Source of the DNA: an uncultured Victivallis sp.
GTDB lineage: Bacteria; Verrucomicrobiota; Lentisphaeria; Victivallales; Victivallaceae
Assembly: GCA_944389895.1 (NCBI GenBank)
Contig: CALXOA010000090.1
Location: 1 to 64,000 of the forward strand
Reading direction: 5' to 3'
Length of the DNA stretch: 64,000 nt
The notes under the pieces were generated by a model. It was not told where the DNA came from and searched no databases. It saw only the letters and a list, made by a program, of their open reading frames with translations. Position 1 is the first letter of the stretch; each line of letters opens with the position of its first letter. The translations under genes and the position numbers were made by a program. This document shows positions 1-8,955 of the stretch, in pieces.

Positions 1-1059
1 GAGCAGCGGTTTTTCAGTCGCCCCTTCCGGCGGATCGGCATAGGTGACGGAATACCGGTAGTAGTGACCGCCTTCGCCGCCGACCTCCCTGACCGCGACG
101 GAAATGCTGTTCCGGATCAGAACATCCTCGATTTTCACGCCGGAACAATAGTAGACATTCAACTCCCCCCAGACCATCATCGGTGCACGCCTCCGCCAGG
201 CGGCGAGATCCCCGATCTGAACCGTCTTGTACTGCGCCGGTGAGACCGTGAAACGATATCGCCCCGGAGCCAGTTCCCGGATGGATTTCACATTCAATTC
301 ACCGTCAAATCCCGGCTTGATGATCCGATCCTGACCATAAAAGTTGATGACCGGCGTTTTCTTGAACTGGGGGACGGTCAGATCATCGGGATACCCGGTG
401 TGAATGTCGACGTCGACATAATCCTTGCCGACGCCGCAGACACTTCCCTGCGAAAACGGGGGCGTCTCGCGCAACAACCGGGCGCCGCGCAGTGTGACAT
501 TCCGGCAATCTTGAAACAGAATCCCGCAACTGTCCGGATCTTCAAACAGAAAGGTACAACCGGTCGCATCGATTTCGAAATCCTCCAGCCCGGCGAAAAA
601 CAGGTGGAATTTCTGCTGCCCGGCCGGAGAGAGCCGATGAACTCCGGGCGTCAATTTGACCCTCTTTTCCCCTTTCCGGTACGCCTCGATGACCTGCTGC
701 TGAATGTCTGGAACACGGTAGGGCGGTTTGTCCCAGGCCGCCGGATCGGCCGGCAGTTGACACCCCTCTCTGATCCACAAAGTTCTCGGAACCCCGTCAA
801 GTTTAACTTTCAGTTCCAGATACTTCGACATCCACGGAGCCGGGTTCCCGTATTTGCCGGCGTTGACCTTGATCACGTTCTCTCGAGAGGAGGTGAACTC
901 CTCGCGCAACTTTCCACTGACATCCACGGTTCTGTCCCCGGCTCCGAAACGAGCGGACACCACTTCCAGCTGGGGCGCGGCAGAGAGAGAACAGGTTGCT
1001 CCCAATACCACGCCGAACCACAAATTCCGATACAAACTCCGATTCATGTTTTCTCCCAT
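1..1059 (-). CDS. Secreted right-handed parallel beta-helix protein, partial (C-terminus beyond left edge)
   Basis: The reading frame is open from the start codon at 1059 down to base 1, so at least 353 residues are present and the C-terminus lies outside the window. The N-terminus has a signal peptide (MNRSLYRNLWFGVVLGATC, then SLSA-AP). Later there are evenly spaced beta-helix-type strands such as FEIDATGCTFLF, GILFQDCRNVTLRGARLL and VYYCSGVKIEDVLIRNS, which is the pattern of pectate-lyase/GH28/GH110-like folds. A polysaccharide-active role is inferred; I see no catalytic motif that fixes the family, and GH110 is only a possibility. The second ATG at 1047, preceded by GGGAGA, is an equally good start. 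The gene follows a regulator and a pseudopilin on the same strand, so it is probably the enzyme of that cassette. Confidence 0.75.
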   Translation of the reverse strand, partial: MGENMNRSLYRNLWFGVVLGATCSLSAAPQLEVVSARFGAGDRTVDVSGKLREEFTSSRENVIKVNAGKYGNPAPWMSKYLELKVKLDGVPRTLWIREGCQLPADPAAWDKPPYRVPDIQQQVIEAYRKGEKRVKLTPGVHRLSPAGQQKFHLFFAGLEDFEIDATGCTFLFEDPDSCGILFQDCRNVTLRGARLLRETPPFSQGSVCGVGKDYVDVDIHTGYPDDLTVPQFKKTPVINFYGQDRIIKPGFDGELNVKSIRELAPGRYRFTVSPAQYKTVQIGDLAAWRRRAPMMVWGELNVYYCSGVKIEDVLIRNSISVAVREVGGEGGHYYRYSVTYADPPEGATEKPLL

Positions 1060-1194
1060 GATGATTATCCTTTCGATTTCGGTCACGCCGTATCCGGAGG
1101 CATTCCACCCCGTCGGCCCCTCGGCGCCAGCCGTTCACGGACGGCCTGACGATCATTCTCTCACGATATCGGACCTCTCTCCTTCCCTCACCTT

Positions 1195-2055
1195 TTACTC
1201 ATAGATGCTCGACCCCATTTCACAGAATACACCGCCGCCGTCGATCACATAGCCCTGAAGACCGGTTGCGGTAGAGCGCAATTTCCTCGGATCGTTGCTC
1301 TCGACGTGTCCGTCGACAAACGCGGTGGTCGTCCTCCCGAGATGCCGGTTCACCACCCCCTTGTCGCATCCGGAACGCTGGGAGAAAGACCAGGCGCCCC
1401 ACAACGAATACTTGACGCTGGCATGTCGTGAGGTATCTGCAAAAATATAACTTTTTGAAGGCGCCCGGCAGCGGCTCAGGAAATAGGCTCCGCTTCTGTT
1501 TTCCTCATTAAATTCGATGACCTGTCCCATTTTCACCAGTCCGCAGTAGTTGCGCTGGGCTTCGGTTCCCTTGTGGTAGGTAATCCAGTCTTTGTTGGCC
1601 GGCCACAGGATGCCATATACACCAAAGTAGTAGAACGACATGCCGTCGGAACCGAATTTCGCGGATTCGGCAAAACCATTGTCCTTCGCAACCGGAGTCA
1701 TCGGAATCCCGTGTCGGGCCGCGAGTTCCGGACAGACCAGACTGGACCACTTCACATAGGTCTCCGGGCAGGGCCGGGCGAGACTGGCCCCGAACTGGCG
1801 AAACCCCAGCAGCGTACCGTGCCAGTTGCGGGCATCGGTGTCGTTGTCGACATTGGTGCTGATGATCATCCGATCCTTATTTTCGTTGGCGTAGAACTGG
1901 ACTGACAACATCAGCTGTTTCTGATTGTTGACACATCCGATGGATCGGGCCCGGCTCCGGGCATTGTTCAGGGCCGGCAAAAGGAACGCGGCCAGAATCG
2001 CAATGATCGCAATTACAACCAGTAGTTCAATCAATGTGAAACGGTACCGTATCAT
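1195..2055 (-). CDS. Prepilin-type N-terminal cleavage/methylation protein with H-X9-DG motif (pseudopilin)
   Basis: The N-terminus [18 protein letters not shown] is a type IV prepilin signal: basic leader, cleavage before F, Glu at +5 and a hydrophobic helix. It is followed by the usual [12 protein letters not shown] stretch and C..NQKQL. Near the C-terminus [13 protein letters not shown] is the H-X9-DG motif of this large Lentisphaerota/Planctomycetota group. The protein would be processed by a prepilin peptidase and sit in the membrane or a pseudopilus; the exact role is unknown. The ATG at 2055 was chosen because AAGGAG lies 8 bases upstream; a GTG at 2073 would put the SD inside the gene. 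The SD overlaps the end of the preceding regulator gene, so the two are probably cotranscribed. Confidence 0.9.
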   Translation of the reverse strand: MIRYRFTLIELLVVIAIIAILAAFLLPALNNARSRARSIGCVNNQKQLMLSVQFYANENKDRMIISTNVDNDTDARNWHGTLLGFRQFGASLARPCPETYVKWSSLVCPELAARHGIPMTPVAKDNGFAESAKFGSDGMSFYYFGVYGILWPANKDWITYHKGTEAQRNYCGLVKMGQVIEFNEENRSGAYFLSRCRAPSKSYIFADTSRHASVKYSLWGAWSFSQRSGCDKGVVNRHLGRTTTAFVDGHVESNDPRKLRSTATGLQGYVIDGGGVFCEMGSSIYE

Positions 2056-2069
2056 TTTTCCAACTCCTT

Positions 2070-3185
2070 TCACCTGAGTTTTTTTATGGTTTCACGTTCG
2101 ATCAAACGGTAACCGTAGAGTCGAATCCCGGGGGACGGCTGCCGCCCCAGGATGATATCAAGCGCATCGCAACAGGGCTGCAGATAATCACCCGCGACGA
2201 TGGTTCCGGCGGGATAGACCTGTTCCATCATGCTTCCATCATCCTCACTGATGATGCTGATCTGCTCGGGAATCCGCCAGCCGGCGACCTGCAGAATCCG
2301 TCGACCGGCCAGAGCACCGTTACCGCTGTAGTAAATCAACGCGGTAACCCCGAGGGTGCGGATCTCCTCGAGCCTGAGCTGAGTGATCTTGGCCGCCGCC
2401 CGGGCGGAGTTCTCCCAGGATTTGATTGTGGCCGGAAAATGGTATACGCGGATGCCGAACTCCTCGGCGGCGGCATTGATCCCGGCGAGCCGCGCCCGGG
2501 TCAGATCGCATTCCGGCTCATTGCGGATATAACCGATCACGGTGTGCCCGGCGCGGGCAAGCGCCTCGACACAGAGCCGACCGGCCTGAGCGGAATCCAG
2601 CGACAGGATCGTGACGTTCTTTCCAGCCTCTTCATAGATGTTGCTGCTGTTGATCATCACCACCGGAATCGGCAAACGGTTCAAATAGTCGATCAGGACG
2701 GCGGATTTGGCACCGGGCCCGGAGTTCATCACGATACCGCGCAATTCCCGGCTCCGCCGCACACTGTCGATCGTCGCCGGCAAATCCGTGCCCTCCTCCA
2801 TGCGGTAGTTGATCACCGGCTGTTTGAGCTGACGGGCATAGGCCAGCAAAGCGTGCTCCATGTTCCACAGCGATTCGGAAAAATAATCGGTCCGCAGGAA
2901 AAGTACGGCCGCAGTTTCACCGTACTCGTTTTCCGGCATGGGAGTCTCAAACTCTGCAGCCGCCCCGCAACTGACCATCCCCGAGCCGCGGCGGCAACGT
3001 ACGACCCCCTCGTTCTCAAGGTCCCGAATCGCCCGCATGACCGGCGACTGTGAAGCACCGAATTTGCGCATCAACTCCTGAACCGTCGGCATTTTCAGGC
3101 GGGATTCCGGTTTCAGGGCCTCCTCCTTCAAAAAGAGTTTGATCCTGTCGTACTTGCTTTCCGTCATACGTACATCGCCGTTCAT
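2070..3185 (-). CDS. GntR-type winged-helix regulator with LacI-like sugar-sensing domain
   Basis: Residues about 7-75 form a GntR winged helix: [20 protein letters not shown], then [19 protein letters not shown]. The remaining 280 residues resemble a periplasmic-binding-protein/LacI effector domain, with [20 protein letters not shown] and a late SEDDGS segment. This AraR-like architecture usually gives sugar-relieved repression. It is the first gene of a minus-strand unit with a pseudopilin and a secreted beta-helix protein, so it likely controls that cassette. A perfect -35 and near-consensus -10 with an overlapping dyad lie just upstream and suggest autoregulation. An alternative start is the ATG at 3167. 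Confidence 0.85.
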   Translation of the reverse strand: MNGDVRMTESKYDRIKLFLKEEALKPESRLKMPTVQELMRKFGASQSPVMRAIRDLENEGVVRCRRGSGMVSCGAAAEFETPMPENEYGETAAVLFLRTDYFSESLWNMEHALLAYARQLKQPVINYRMEEGTDLPATIDSVRRSRELRGIVMNSGPGAKSAVLIDYLNRLPIPVVMINSSNIYEEAGKNVTILSLDSAQAGRLCVEALARAGHTVIGYIRNEPECDLTRARLAGINAAAEEFGIRVYHFPATIKSWENSARAAAKITQLRLEEIRTLGVTALIYYSGNGALAGRRILQVAGWRIPEQISIISEDDGSMMEQVYPAGTIVAGDYLQPCCDALDIILGRQPSPGIRLYGYRLIERETIKKLR

Positions 3186-3203
3186 CGATATAATCCATTT
3201 AAA

Positions 3204-3224
3204 AAGTAATATATTGATATACTT
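3204..3224. promoter_or_regulatory. Candidate operator dyad of the GntR/LacI-type regulator
   Basis: AAGTA (3204-3208) and TACTT (3220-3224) form inverted arms around an AT-rich core containing TTGATAT. The site covers the predicted transcription start of the minus-strand promoter at 3227-3255, a typical place for repressor binding. Its use by the adjacent regulator is inferred from position only. Confidence 0.4.
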
Positions 3225-3226
3225 AT

Positions 3227-3255
3227 ATTATGATACAGACGAACGCAAATGTCAA
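3227..3255 (-). promoter_or_regulatory. Sigma-70 promoter for the regulator-pseudopilin-beta-helix unit
   Basis: On the minus strand TTGACA (3255-3250) and CATAAT (3232-3227) are separated by 17 bases. Transcription would start near 3220, about 35 bases before the ATG at 3185. The match is 11 of 12 consensus bases at ideal spacing. Confidence 0.75.
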
Positions 3256-3624
3256 GAGCGGCAGGCAAGATTTATGAAAAAAACAGACGGGAAGCCGGAA
3301 CAGGCCCAGGATTGAACACGATTCCCCATTTCGGCAGGCGTTCCGAAGAGGAGATCCACCTGCAGATTGGATCTCTCTGAAAAAAGGAGAAGTTCCGGTG
3401 GAAAACAGGTCGGCCGGGATGATCGCCGATCGGCCTCTCCTGCGATCCCGCAGCAGGGAGCGTTCTCCTGTGCCGTACATAAGCCGACATGATCAAACAC
3501 TCCCCGGAATCAGACCGCTTCTCCACTTCCGGAATGAAAGGCCGCAGCTGTAAAACCGCCGGGGGGGAAATGCCCCTGTTCCCTGTATTGCCCCCTTCCG
3601 GGAAACCGGATCCCCGGTCCGTTT
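3256..3624. other. Non-coding stretch with a possible three-way-junction structure
   Basis: No convincing gene lies here; the short open frames have no ribosome site or recognisable product. An outer 7-bp pairing AGGAGAA (3385-3391) with TTCTCCT (3463-3469) encloses two smaller stem-loops: GGCCG/CGGCC at 3412-3435, and CTCC/GGAG with an inner TGCG/CGCA at about 3437-3460. It could be a structured RNA element or chance pairing in GC-rich DNA. A weak hairpin ACCGG/CCGGT with no T-run follows the stop of the FAD oxidoreductase gene near 3610-3624. Confidence 0.3.
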
Positions 3625-4806
3625 CTATTTCGCCGCCGGTCGTTCGAGACCGAGATCGGAAAAGTGCAGCGGGAAACGGCAGTTGCCCCGCAGTTCACCG
3701 GCAAGCACCTCGTAAGGCAACAACTCCGGCGTCACACCGGCACGTACCGCCAGCGCCGCCGCCACCCCGGCAACCTCTCCGGTGAGCGCCGCAACCGGAA
3801 TCACCCGCGTAACCTCCCACGCATCCCCATGCGCCGCGGTACAGCGTCCGGCGGCCAGAACCCCGCGCACCTGCCGATGCAGCAGCGTTCGATAGGGAAG
3901 TTCCCAGACCAGGCCGGACCGCCGCCAGTCGGCGGCCAGTCCGATCGAATCCTCGAACCGCGTCCACTCCATTCCCGGTTCCAGCGCAAACGGCGCATCG
4001 AAACAACGCGTATGCCGCAGATCAGCCATCGCCGGTACTTTCAGCGGGAAAAGCGTGCTGCGGTCAAAACGGCCCGAGGCATACTCTTTTTTCAGCATCT
4101 CACGGTAAAGTCTGCGGCTCCGCCGGATGCTTTCCGTCACAGTACGGCCGCTGATGCCGGGCTCAAAGACCTCCGGATCGGTCGCCGCCCCCACCACCGC
4201 GACACGGCAGTCGCGCGCCAGCGCGTTACATCCCTGACGGTATTCAAGAGTCCAGCCGGCAAGCGCATTGGCTCCGGTATGGACGACGCCGCCGGCGAGC
4301 ACAGCCAGATCGGAATCGCCGGTCGCATCGACAAAACAATCGCCCGCAATCACTCCGCAGCCGCTCTTGTTGACGACCGTCAAAGCAGCCAGCCGCTCCC
4401 CCTCCAGAGTCGCACCGGTGACCAGCGTGTCGAACCAGACCTCCACACCGGCCTCGTCCAGCATCTCATCGAGCGCCAGCGTGAAAGATGCCGGAGAGAA
4501 AGCCACCCGGAACCGCTCGACCTCGGCCGCGTTGCGCCTTTCACGCCAGTGCGCCGGAATCTCTCCCGGGCCGTAAACCAAACTGCGCCGGAGCATCTCC
4601 TCCGTAATACCGTAGCTGACCTGTGTCCCGTTGCCGTCACAGAGCGGCAGATAGATGTTCACGATTCCCGAAGTGGCAAGGCCTCCGGTCAGAACGCTCT
4701 TTTCCAGCAGTGCGACGGAAAGACCGCGACGGGCCGCGGCGACCGCAGCGGCGATTCCGGCGACTCCGGCCCCGGCAACGACGACATCAAAACGGCGCTC
4801 AAACAT
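3625..4806 (-). CDS. FAD-dependent oxidoreductase (FAD_oxidored family)
   Basis: The N-terminus FDVVVAGAGVAGIAAAVAAA is a Rossmann dinucleotide-binding fold with GxGxxG, followed by LLEK and GGLATSG, typical of the FAD_oxidored family seen in gut glycan and sugar-acid loci. The C-terminal part has GVLAAGRCTAAHGDAWEVTR, the second FAD contact region. At 393 residues it is slightly short for the family. The substrate is unknown. AAGGAG lies 7 bases before the ATG, and the gene starts 15 bases after the IclR gene stop, so the two form an operon and IclR probably controls it. Confidence 0.85.
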   Translation of the reverse strand: MFERRFDVVVAGAGVAGIAAAVAAARRGLSVALLEKSVLTGGLATSGIVNIYLPLCDGNGTQVSYGITEEMLRRSLVYGPGEIPAHWRERRNAAEVERFRVAFSPASFTLALDEMLDEAGVEVWFDTLVTGATLEGERLAALTVVNKSGCGVIAGDCFVDATGDSDLAVLAGGVVHTGANALAGWTLEYRQGCNALARDCRVAVVGAATDPEVFEPGISGRTVTESIRRSRRLYREMLKKEYASGRFDRSTLFPLKVPAMADLRHTRCFDAPFALEPGMEWTRFEDSIGLAADWRRSGLVWELPYRTLLHRQVRGVLAAGRCTAAHGDAWEVTRVIPVAALTGEVAGVAAALAVRAGVTPELLPYEVLAGELRGNCRFPLHFSDLGLERPAAK

Positions 4807-4821
4807 GGATCATCTCCTTAT

Positions 4822-5601
4822 TTACAAGACTTCCCGCAACCGCAGTGCGGTTGCTTTCAAACTCTTCAGAACAATATCCTTCGACTCCGGGTCAGAGGCT
4901 GCAGCGGCAGCGGAAATTCCACATCCTACGATCGCCCGATACGTTCCGGCGCGATTGAATACCGGTACCGCCATCTTGCATTGCACTCCGGTATCGAAGG
5001 GACAGACCACATATCCACGTTCCCGAGCCTCCCCGAGGAAAGCATGATAGCGTTCACGACTCTCCCAGAAACGAATGCCGTGTTCGGAAAAGGAGCGGAT
5101 GCTCTCCAATGCTTCGAAGAACGCGGCGTCACGCATTGCGGCGTCCATCAGCCCGGCGGCACTCGTGAAGGGGCTCAGGATGATATCCGGCCGCGACAAC
5201 ACCCCCGGCCGATCACTCCGGACCTGCAACGCCCAGAAGAGTCCATCCCGGCGCGGCACTCCGAAACAGGCGAAACAGCGATGCGGCAACTCGCGGAACA
5301 ACCGCAGCAATTCAACTCCCCCTGCCCGGTCCAGCAGGCTGCTGCGTTTGCGTTCCGCCAGTTCATCGATCCACTCACCCAGTTCAATCCGTCCTCCCTC
5401 GCGATGCAACACGCCGGCGGCGGCGAGGGTGTTCACGATATGGCAGACGGCCGGGGACTTCAGCCCGAGCGTCGCGGCGAGTTCCGACAACCGAATCCCC
5501 CCCGGAGACGCCCCGACCATCCGGATCACCTCAATTGCCCGTTCCACGGATTGAATTGTCTTTCCCACTATATTTACCAATAGTAAATTTTTATTTACCA
5601 T
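4822..5601 (-). CDS. IclR-family transcriptional regulator
   Basis: An N-terminal winged helix (GKTIQSVERAIEVIRMVG, then LSELAATLGLKSPAVCHIVNTL) is followed by an IclR effector domain of about 180 residues ending in a helix-rich tail. IclR proteins bind small metabolites and usually repress neighbouring catabolic genes; here the partner is the FAD oxidoreductase directly downstream. The ATG at 5601 has no clear SD and would lie only a few bases from the predicted transcription start, so the in-frame GTG at 5568, just before GKTIQSVERA, is a realistic alternative. The DNA between the two candidates carries an inverted repeat that may be the operator. Confidence 0.85.
   Translation of the reverse strand: MVNKNLLLVNIVGKTIQSVERAIEVIRMVGASPGGIRLSELAATLGLKSPAVCHIVNTLAAAGVLHREGGRIELGEWIDELAERKRSSLLDRAGGVELLRLFRELPHRCFACFGVPRRDGLFWALQVRSDRPGVLSRPDIILSPFTSAAGLMDAAMRDAAFFEALESIRSFSEHGIRFWESRERYHAFLGEARERGYVVCPFDTGVQCKMAVPVFNRAGTYRAIVGCGISAAAAASDPESKDIVLKSLKATALRLREVL
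5572..5599. promoter_or_regulatory. Candidate IclR operator (dyad and repeated half-site)
   Basis: ATTTAC (5572-5577) and GTAAAT (5583-5588) form a perfect 6-bp dyad with a 5-base spacer. TATTTACC occurs directly repeated at 5571-5578 and 5592-5599, with a related GGTAATATA at 5611-5619. The cluster covers the start of the IclR gene and its -10 region, as expected for an autoregulated IclR. Binding is inferred. Confidence 0.5.
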
Positions 5602-5613
5602 AATTCATACGGT

Positions 5614-5641
5614 AATATACATCCATAGAGAACAAATGCAA
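5614..5641 (-). promoter_or_regulatory. Promoter of the IclR-FAD oxidoreductase operon
   Basis: On the minus strand TTGCAT (5641-5636) and TATATT (5619-5614) are 16 bases apart. The start point would be near 5607, overlapping the repeated TATTTACC sites. Confidence 0.5.
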
Positions 5642-5836
5642 GCGGTTAATTCTCCGGTCACACACGAAACGGAAGAAAAAACTCATCAAACCTCGTTCCA
5701 GGACTCTTCACCGGCCGCGAAGGAAACATGGGAGAGGGAAGAAGAGGCGAAACGTTGCGACGTCCACCCCTTCTCCTCCGTTCGGACTCTCCGGGAAATC
5801 TGCAGGAAAGGAAACCAGAAAGACCGGAAATCCGGT

Positions 5837-7615
5837 TCAGTAAACCATCTGCCGCCCGGGGCCGAGATCGGGAACATCCGTAAACTCAACTTCGGGCCGG
5901 GTCAGGCCGTGCTGCTCGAAAAGGATCACCTCATTGCGGCCCCGCCGCAACAGCGGTGCCGGTACATAGAGCGTCCGCTGCGGACCGACCTGCCAGTAAC
6001 GTCCGAGATTGAACCCGTTCAACACGGCAAATCCGCGGATTCCGGCGGGAACCCGCAGGAAGGTATCGCAAGGCTCATCCGGGATCTCAAACTCTCCCCG
6101 GTAGAAAGCGGGGATGTTGCAGGCAGGATCGACCTCTCCCCAGCTCAAATTCTCCAGATTGTCCATCGGCAGAGAAAAGACTTCGCAATCGGAAAGTTCC
6201 ACGGCGGAATAGAGCAGGACGGCACCCAACCCCTTGCGCTCGTGGTTCATCTCACTTCCGCCGTTGAGTCTCCCCACGTTCTCCACCAGAATATCCAGAG
6301 TCGCGCCACCGGGCGGAATGACAACATCCCGCGAGAAACTCCTGTCGTTACGATAGACCGTATCGATGAATTTACCGTCGACCAGAATCACCGCGCGGTC
6401 GCGCAACTCTTTCAGAACGACCGGATGCCGCCCCGGGAAATTCACCCGGAAACGGTAGAGGATGTAACCGAAATTCTGTTTGTAATGCTCCATGGTCTGC
6501 GGATACGGCTCCCGGTGGGCCCGGGCAATGCAGGGCAGCGCCTCTCCGAGCGTGATCATCCGGGAGAGTTCAATTCTCCCGTACGCCTTCTTCGGCAGAA
6601 TCACCGGTTCCTCCAGCTTGAGTTCCGGGAAATGCCGCCGGATCTCATCGCGAATCGCAAAATACTTTGGAGTCGGATCTCCCGCTTCCGAAAGCGGCGC
6701 GTCGACCTCGTAACTGGTCAGCATCGGGGAATAAACGCCAGTCCCATCCAGGAGGTTGGCTCCGTTCATGAAACCGAAGTTCGTGCCGCCGTGAAACATA
6801 TAGAGGTTGAAATGAATCCTGTTCTCGAGCGCCTCGCGAATATCGGCCCGGACATCCTCGACTGCATGAATCGGCCGTGGCTTCTCCCAGTGTAAAGCTC
6901 CGCCATTCCACAGCTCCGTGATGAAGGGTACCGCGCCGGGCCGCCATTCAAGCAGCGTCTTCACCATTGCGACCGGATGGTTGCGGTTGTTGACGGTCGC
7001 CATCACATCGGGCAACGTCCCCATTTCGAGACAGATCGGCCAGCTCCCGTCGGAGGTGAAGAGCGGAACCGTGATGCCCGCCTTTTCAAACATCTCCTTC
7101 AGCCGGCAGAGATATGCGCGGTCACTTCCATAGCCGCCGTATTCATTTTCGATCTGCATCATGATCACCGGTCCGCCCTCGGTGAACTGCAACGGCCTGA
7201 GCAATTTGAGCACCTCGTTCAGGTAACGCCCGGCCGCTTCGAGAAACGGAGCGTTGGAACACCGTAACCGGATTCCCGGCTTGTCCAGAAGCCACGCGGG
7301 AAGTCCACCGAGGTCCCACTCGGAACAGATGTAGGGGCCCGGCCGGACGATCACCTTCAACCCCTCCTCGGCCGCGATCCGGATGAAACGGGGGAAATCC
7401 GCCCAGCCGTCGAACTGAAATTGTCCCTCCACCGCCTCATGGACATTCCATGCGAGATAAGTTTCGAGTGTATTGAGTCCGCAGTTGCGCAACTTGACGA
7501 TCCGGTCCCGCCAGTAATCGGGATGAATCCGGAAATAATGCATTGCGCCGGAACGGATCAACTCCTCTTTCCCGTCAATCAGAATCTTCCCGTTCTCGAT
7601 CTTGACTGTACCCAT
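5837..7615 (-). CDS. GH35 beta-galactosidase
   Basis: The N-terminus (ILIDGKEELIRSGAMHYFRI, then NTLETYLAWNVHE and VIVRPGPYICSEWDLGGLP) is the canonical GH35 TIM barrel. IENEYG holds the acid/base Glu158 and ITELWNG the nucleophile Glu234. After the barrel come beta-sandwich domains with LNGFNLGRYWQVGPQ, the usual GH35 tail. The enzyme would cleave terminal beta-galactose. I see no signal peptide, so it is probably cytoplasmic and acts on imported oligosaccharides. AGGAGG sits just upstream of the ATG, and a TTGCTT/17/TATACT promoter lies about 60 bases further. It follows the AraC gene on the same strand but is separated from it by a terminator. Confidence 0.95.
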   Translation of the reverse strand: MGTVKIENGKILIDGKEELIRSGAMHYFRIHPDYWRDRIVKLRNCGLNTLETYLAWNVHEAVEGQFQFDGWADFPRFIRIAAEEGLKVIVRPGPYICSEWDLGGLPAWLLDKPGIRLRCSNAPFLEAAGRYLNEVLKLLRPLQFTEGGPVIMMQIENEYGGYGSDRAYLCRLKEMFEKAGITVPLFTSDGSWPICLEMGTLPDVMATVNNRNHPVAMVKTLLEWRPGAVPFITELWNGGALHWEKPRPIHAVEDVRADIREALENRIHFNLYMFHGGTNFGFMNGANLLDGTGVYSPMLTSYEVDAPLSEAGDPTPKYFAIRDEIRRHFPELKLEEPVILPKKAYGRIELSRMITLGEALPCIARAHREPYPQTMEHYKQNFGYILYRFRVNFPGRHPVVLKELRDRAVILVDGKFIDTVYRNDRSFSRDVVIPPGGATLDILVENVGRLNGGSEMNHERKGLGAVLLYSAVELSDCEVFSLPMDNLENLSWGEVDPACNIPAFYRGEFEIPDEPCDTFLRVPAGIRGFAVLNGFNLGRYWQVGPQRTLYVPAPLLRRGRNEVILFEQHGLTRPEVEFTDVPDLGPGRQMVY

Positions 7616-7671
7616 GCCTCAACCTCCTGAAGTTGTCCATTTCGGTATTGCCCTGCCTGAATATCAAGAAT

Positions 7672-7700
7672 AGTATAGCAGAAGGTGACCTCGGAAGCAA
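7672..7700 (-). promoter_or_regulatory. Promoter of the GH35 gene
   Basis: On the minus strand TTGCTT (7700-7695) and TATACT (7677-7672) are separated by 17 bases. The GH35 ATG is about 50 bases downstream of the predicted start point. Confidence 0.6.
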
Positions 7701-7806
7701 TAGGATTTTTGATGCAGGAACCGGACTTTTGAAGCTTCTGCAACCCCTATGGGAGAAGCTGTGAGACAGCAGTCATTCCCCCATCCTCCAGTAAAATACA
7801 CTTCAG

Positions 7807-7839
7807 AAAAACGGGAACAAAACAGATTTACTGTTCCCG
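7807..7839 (-). terminator. Rho-independent terminator of the AraC gene
   Basis: Read on the minus strand, CGGGAACA (7839-7832) pairs with TGTTCCCG (7819-7812), followed by five T residues (7811-7807). The hairpin includes the last codons and stop of the AraC gene. Confidence 0.75.
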
Positions 7840-8574
7840 GGCACGGTACTCGCTGGGGGAAACGCCCCAGAACTGCCGGAAACGGCGCGAGAAGTAGAGT
7901 TGATCCTGAAACCCTGTTTGTTCCGCAACTTCCTTGCAAGACAAGGAGTAGAGTTGCAGCAGACGCGCTGCCTTATTTAAACGTAGCGTATTCAGATAGT
8001 GTATCGGTGACATATGGAAATATTCCCTGAAAAGCGCGGAAAAATGTGGAGCAGAAACCCCGAAGTGAGCAGCAACCGTCTCCAGAGAAAGAGCTTCCTT
8101 GAGATGCCCTCGTAGATAAAGCTCCATCTCCTGTACGCGATGGGGAACTGGACGATAGTTATGCTTGCACTGACGGTGCAGATCATAAAAGAAAAGCTGC
8201 AGTAGATTTTTCTGAAAAAACAAATCCGGCTGCGGCAATCCTGTCTCCTCCAGCAACAACGGGAGATAGCGGTTGAAAAGCCGCCCGGCGTCCGTCCGTA
8301 ACGGAACGCCGATCGGCAGAGGGTAACGCTCCAGAAACTGTTCCAGTTCCGGATCATCCAAAATCAGCCAGGAATGACACCACTCCTGTGTCATACAGCC
8401 GTAACGGTGTGGTGCTCCGGGCGGCCAAATCATCAACGACTCACCGCAATCGACCTCCTCCGTGGTTCCTGCGTTCAGCTTCGCAGGGGAATGAAAGAAA
8501 ACCAGGAGCCATGGCCATGGATAGGCGCGTTTTTCTCCGTTACGGACAACACCGGGAACCATCGTCTCACGCAA
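7828..8574 (-). CDS. AraC-family transcriptional regulator
   Basis: The C-terminal 100 residues form the double helix-turn-helix of AraC/XylS proteins: LSLETVAAHFGVSAPHFSAL, then CKEVAEQTGFQDQLYFSRRF and GVSPSEYRAREQ. The N-terminal part is a cupin-like sugar-sensing domain (GESLMIWPPGAPHRYG). The start is uncertain. The frame stays open upstream to 8649 and reads convincingly as protein (TPWRQPGQSFLIRGFALRE), but it contains no ATG or GTG before the TTG at 8574; ATG 8562 is the first methionine. A non-standard start or a small indel may hide about 25 residues. It lies between GH35 downstream and the divergent GH127/GH5 cassette, and may control either. Confidence 0.85.
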   Translation of the reverse strand: MRETMVPGVVRNGEKRAYPWPWLLVFFHSPAKLNAGTTEEVDCGESLMIWPPGAPHRYGCMTQEWCHSWLILDDPELEQFLERYPLPIGVPLRTDAGRLFNRYLPLLLEETGLPQPDLFFQKNLLQLFFYDLHRQCKHNYRPVPHRVQEMELYLRGHLKEALSLETVAAHFGVSAPHFSALFREYFHMSPIHYLNTLRLNKAARLLQLYSLSCKEVAEQTGFQDQLYFSRRFRQFWGVSPSEYRAREQ

Positions 8575-8659
8575 CGCAAATCCACGGATCAGAAAACTCT
8601 GCCCCGGCTGCCGCCAGGGGGTGGAGTTGTCATAATAGGTAATCTGAGATCATTCCATT

Positions 8660-8688
8660 ATTTTATCCATATCGCTCGGAATTGTCTC
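8660..8688 (-). promoter_or_regulatory. Possible AraC gene promoter
   Basis: On the minus strand GAGACA (8688-8683) and TAAAAT (8665-8660) are 17 bases apart. The start point would lie close to the upstream limit of the open AraC frame, leaving little leader if the extended N-terminus is real. Confidence 0.35.
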
Positions 8689-8887
8689 ACGTGTAAAAAA
8701 GAGAGGTTCTGCACAGCAAAAAACCGGGATAGCCGTCACCTGATACTATACTAATTCCATCCATTTCCATCATCTTCCAGAAAAGTGTGCCGAAGTTTTC
8801 CCAACGAATACAAATCGTCACCAAGCAGAACTTGGTCAATTCATAAGAATTTCCATATTTATAATGATTACTCACATATTAAGTATA

Positions 8888-8916
8888 TTGCAGAAAAATC
8901 ATTTTTCAACTATAAT
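8888..8916 (+). promoter_or_regulatory. Promoter of the GH127/GH5 cassette
   Basis: TTGCAG (8888-8893) and TATAAT (8911-8916) are separated by 17 bases. The 16 bases starting at the -10 (TATAATTAAAACAGCA) recur exactly at the LacI promoter at 49112. The leader to the GH127 ATG is about 180 bases and carries a small open frame. The region 8690-8880 between the divergent genes is AT-rich and shows no gene I would defend. Confidence 0.65.
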
Positions 8917-8955
8917 TAAAACAGCAAGAACAATTTCGTAAAAAGATACAGAACC

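Noticed and set aside
3664..5583. A 639-codon plus-strand open frame
   Set aside because: It is antisense to the FAD oxidoreductase and IclR genes.
8687..8875. A 62-codon minus-strand open frame between the AraC and GH127 genes
   Set aside because: No ribosome site, AT-rich random-looking composition and no family features.
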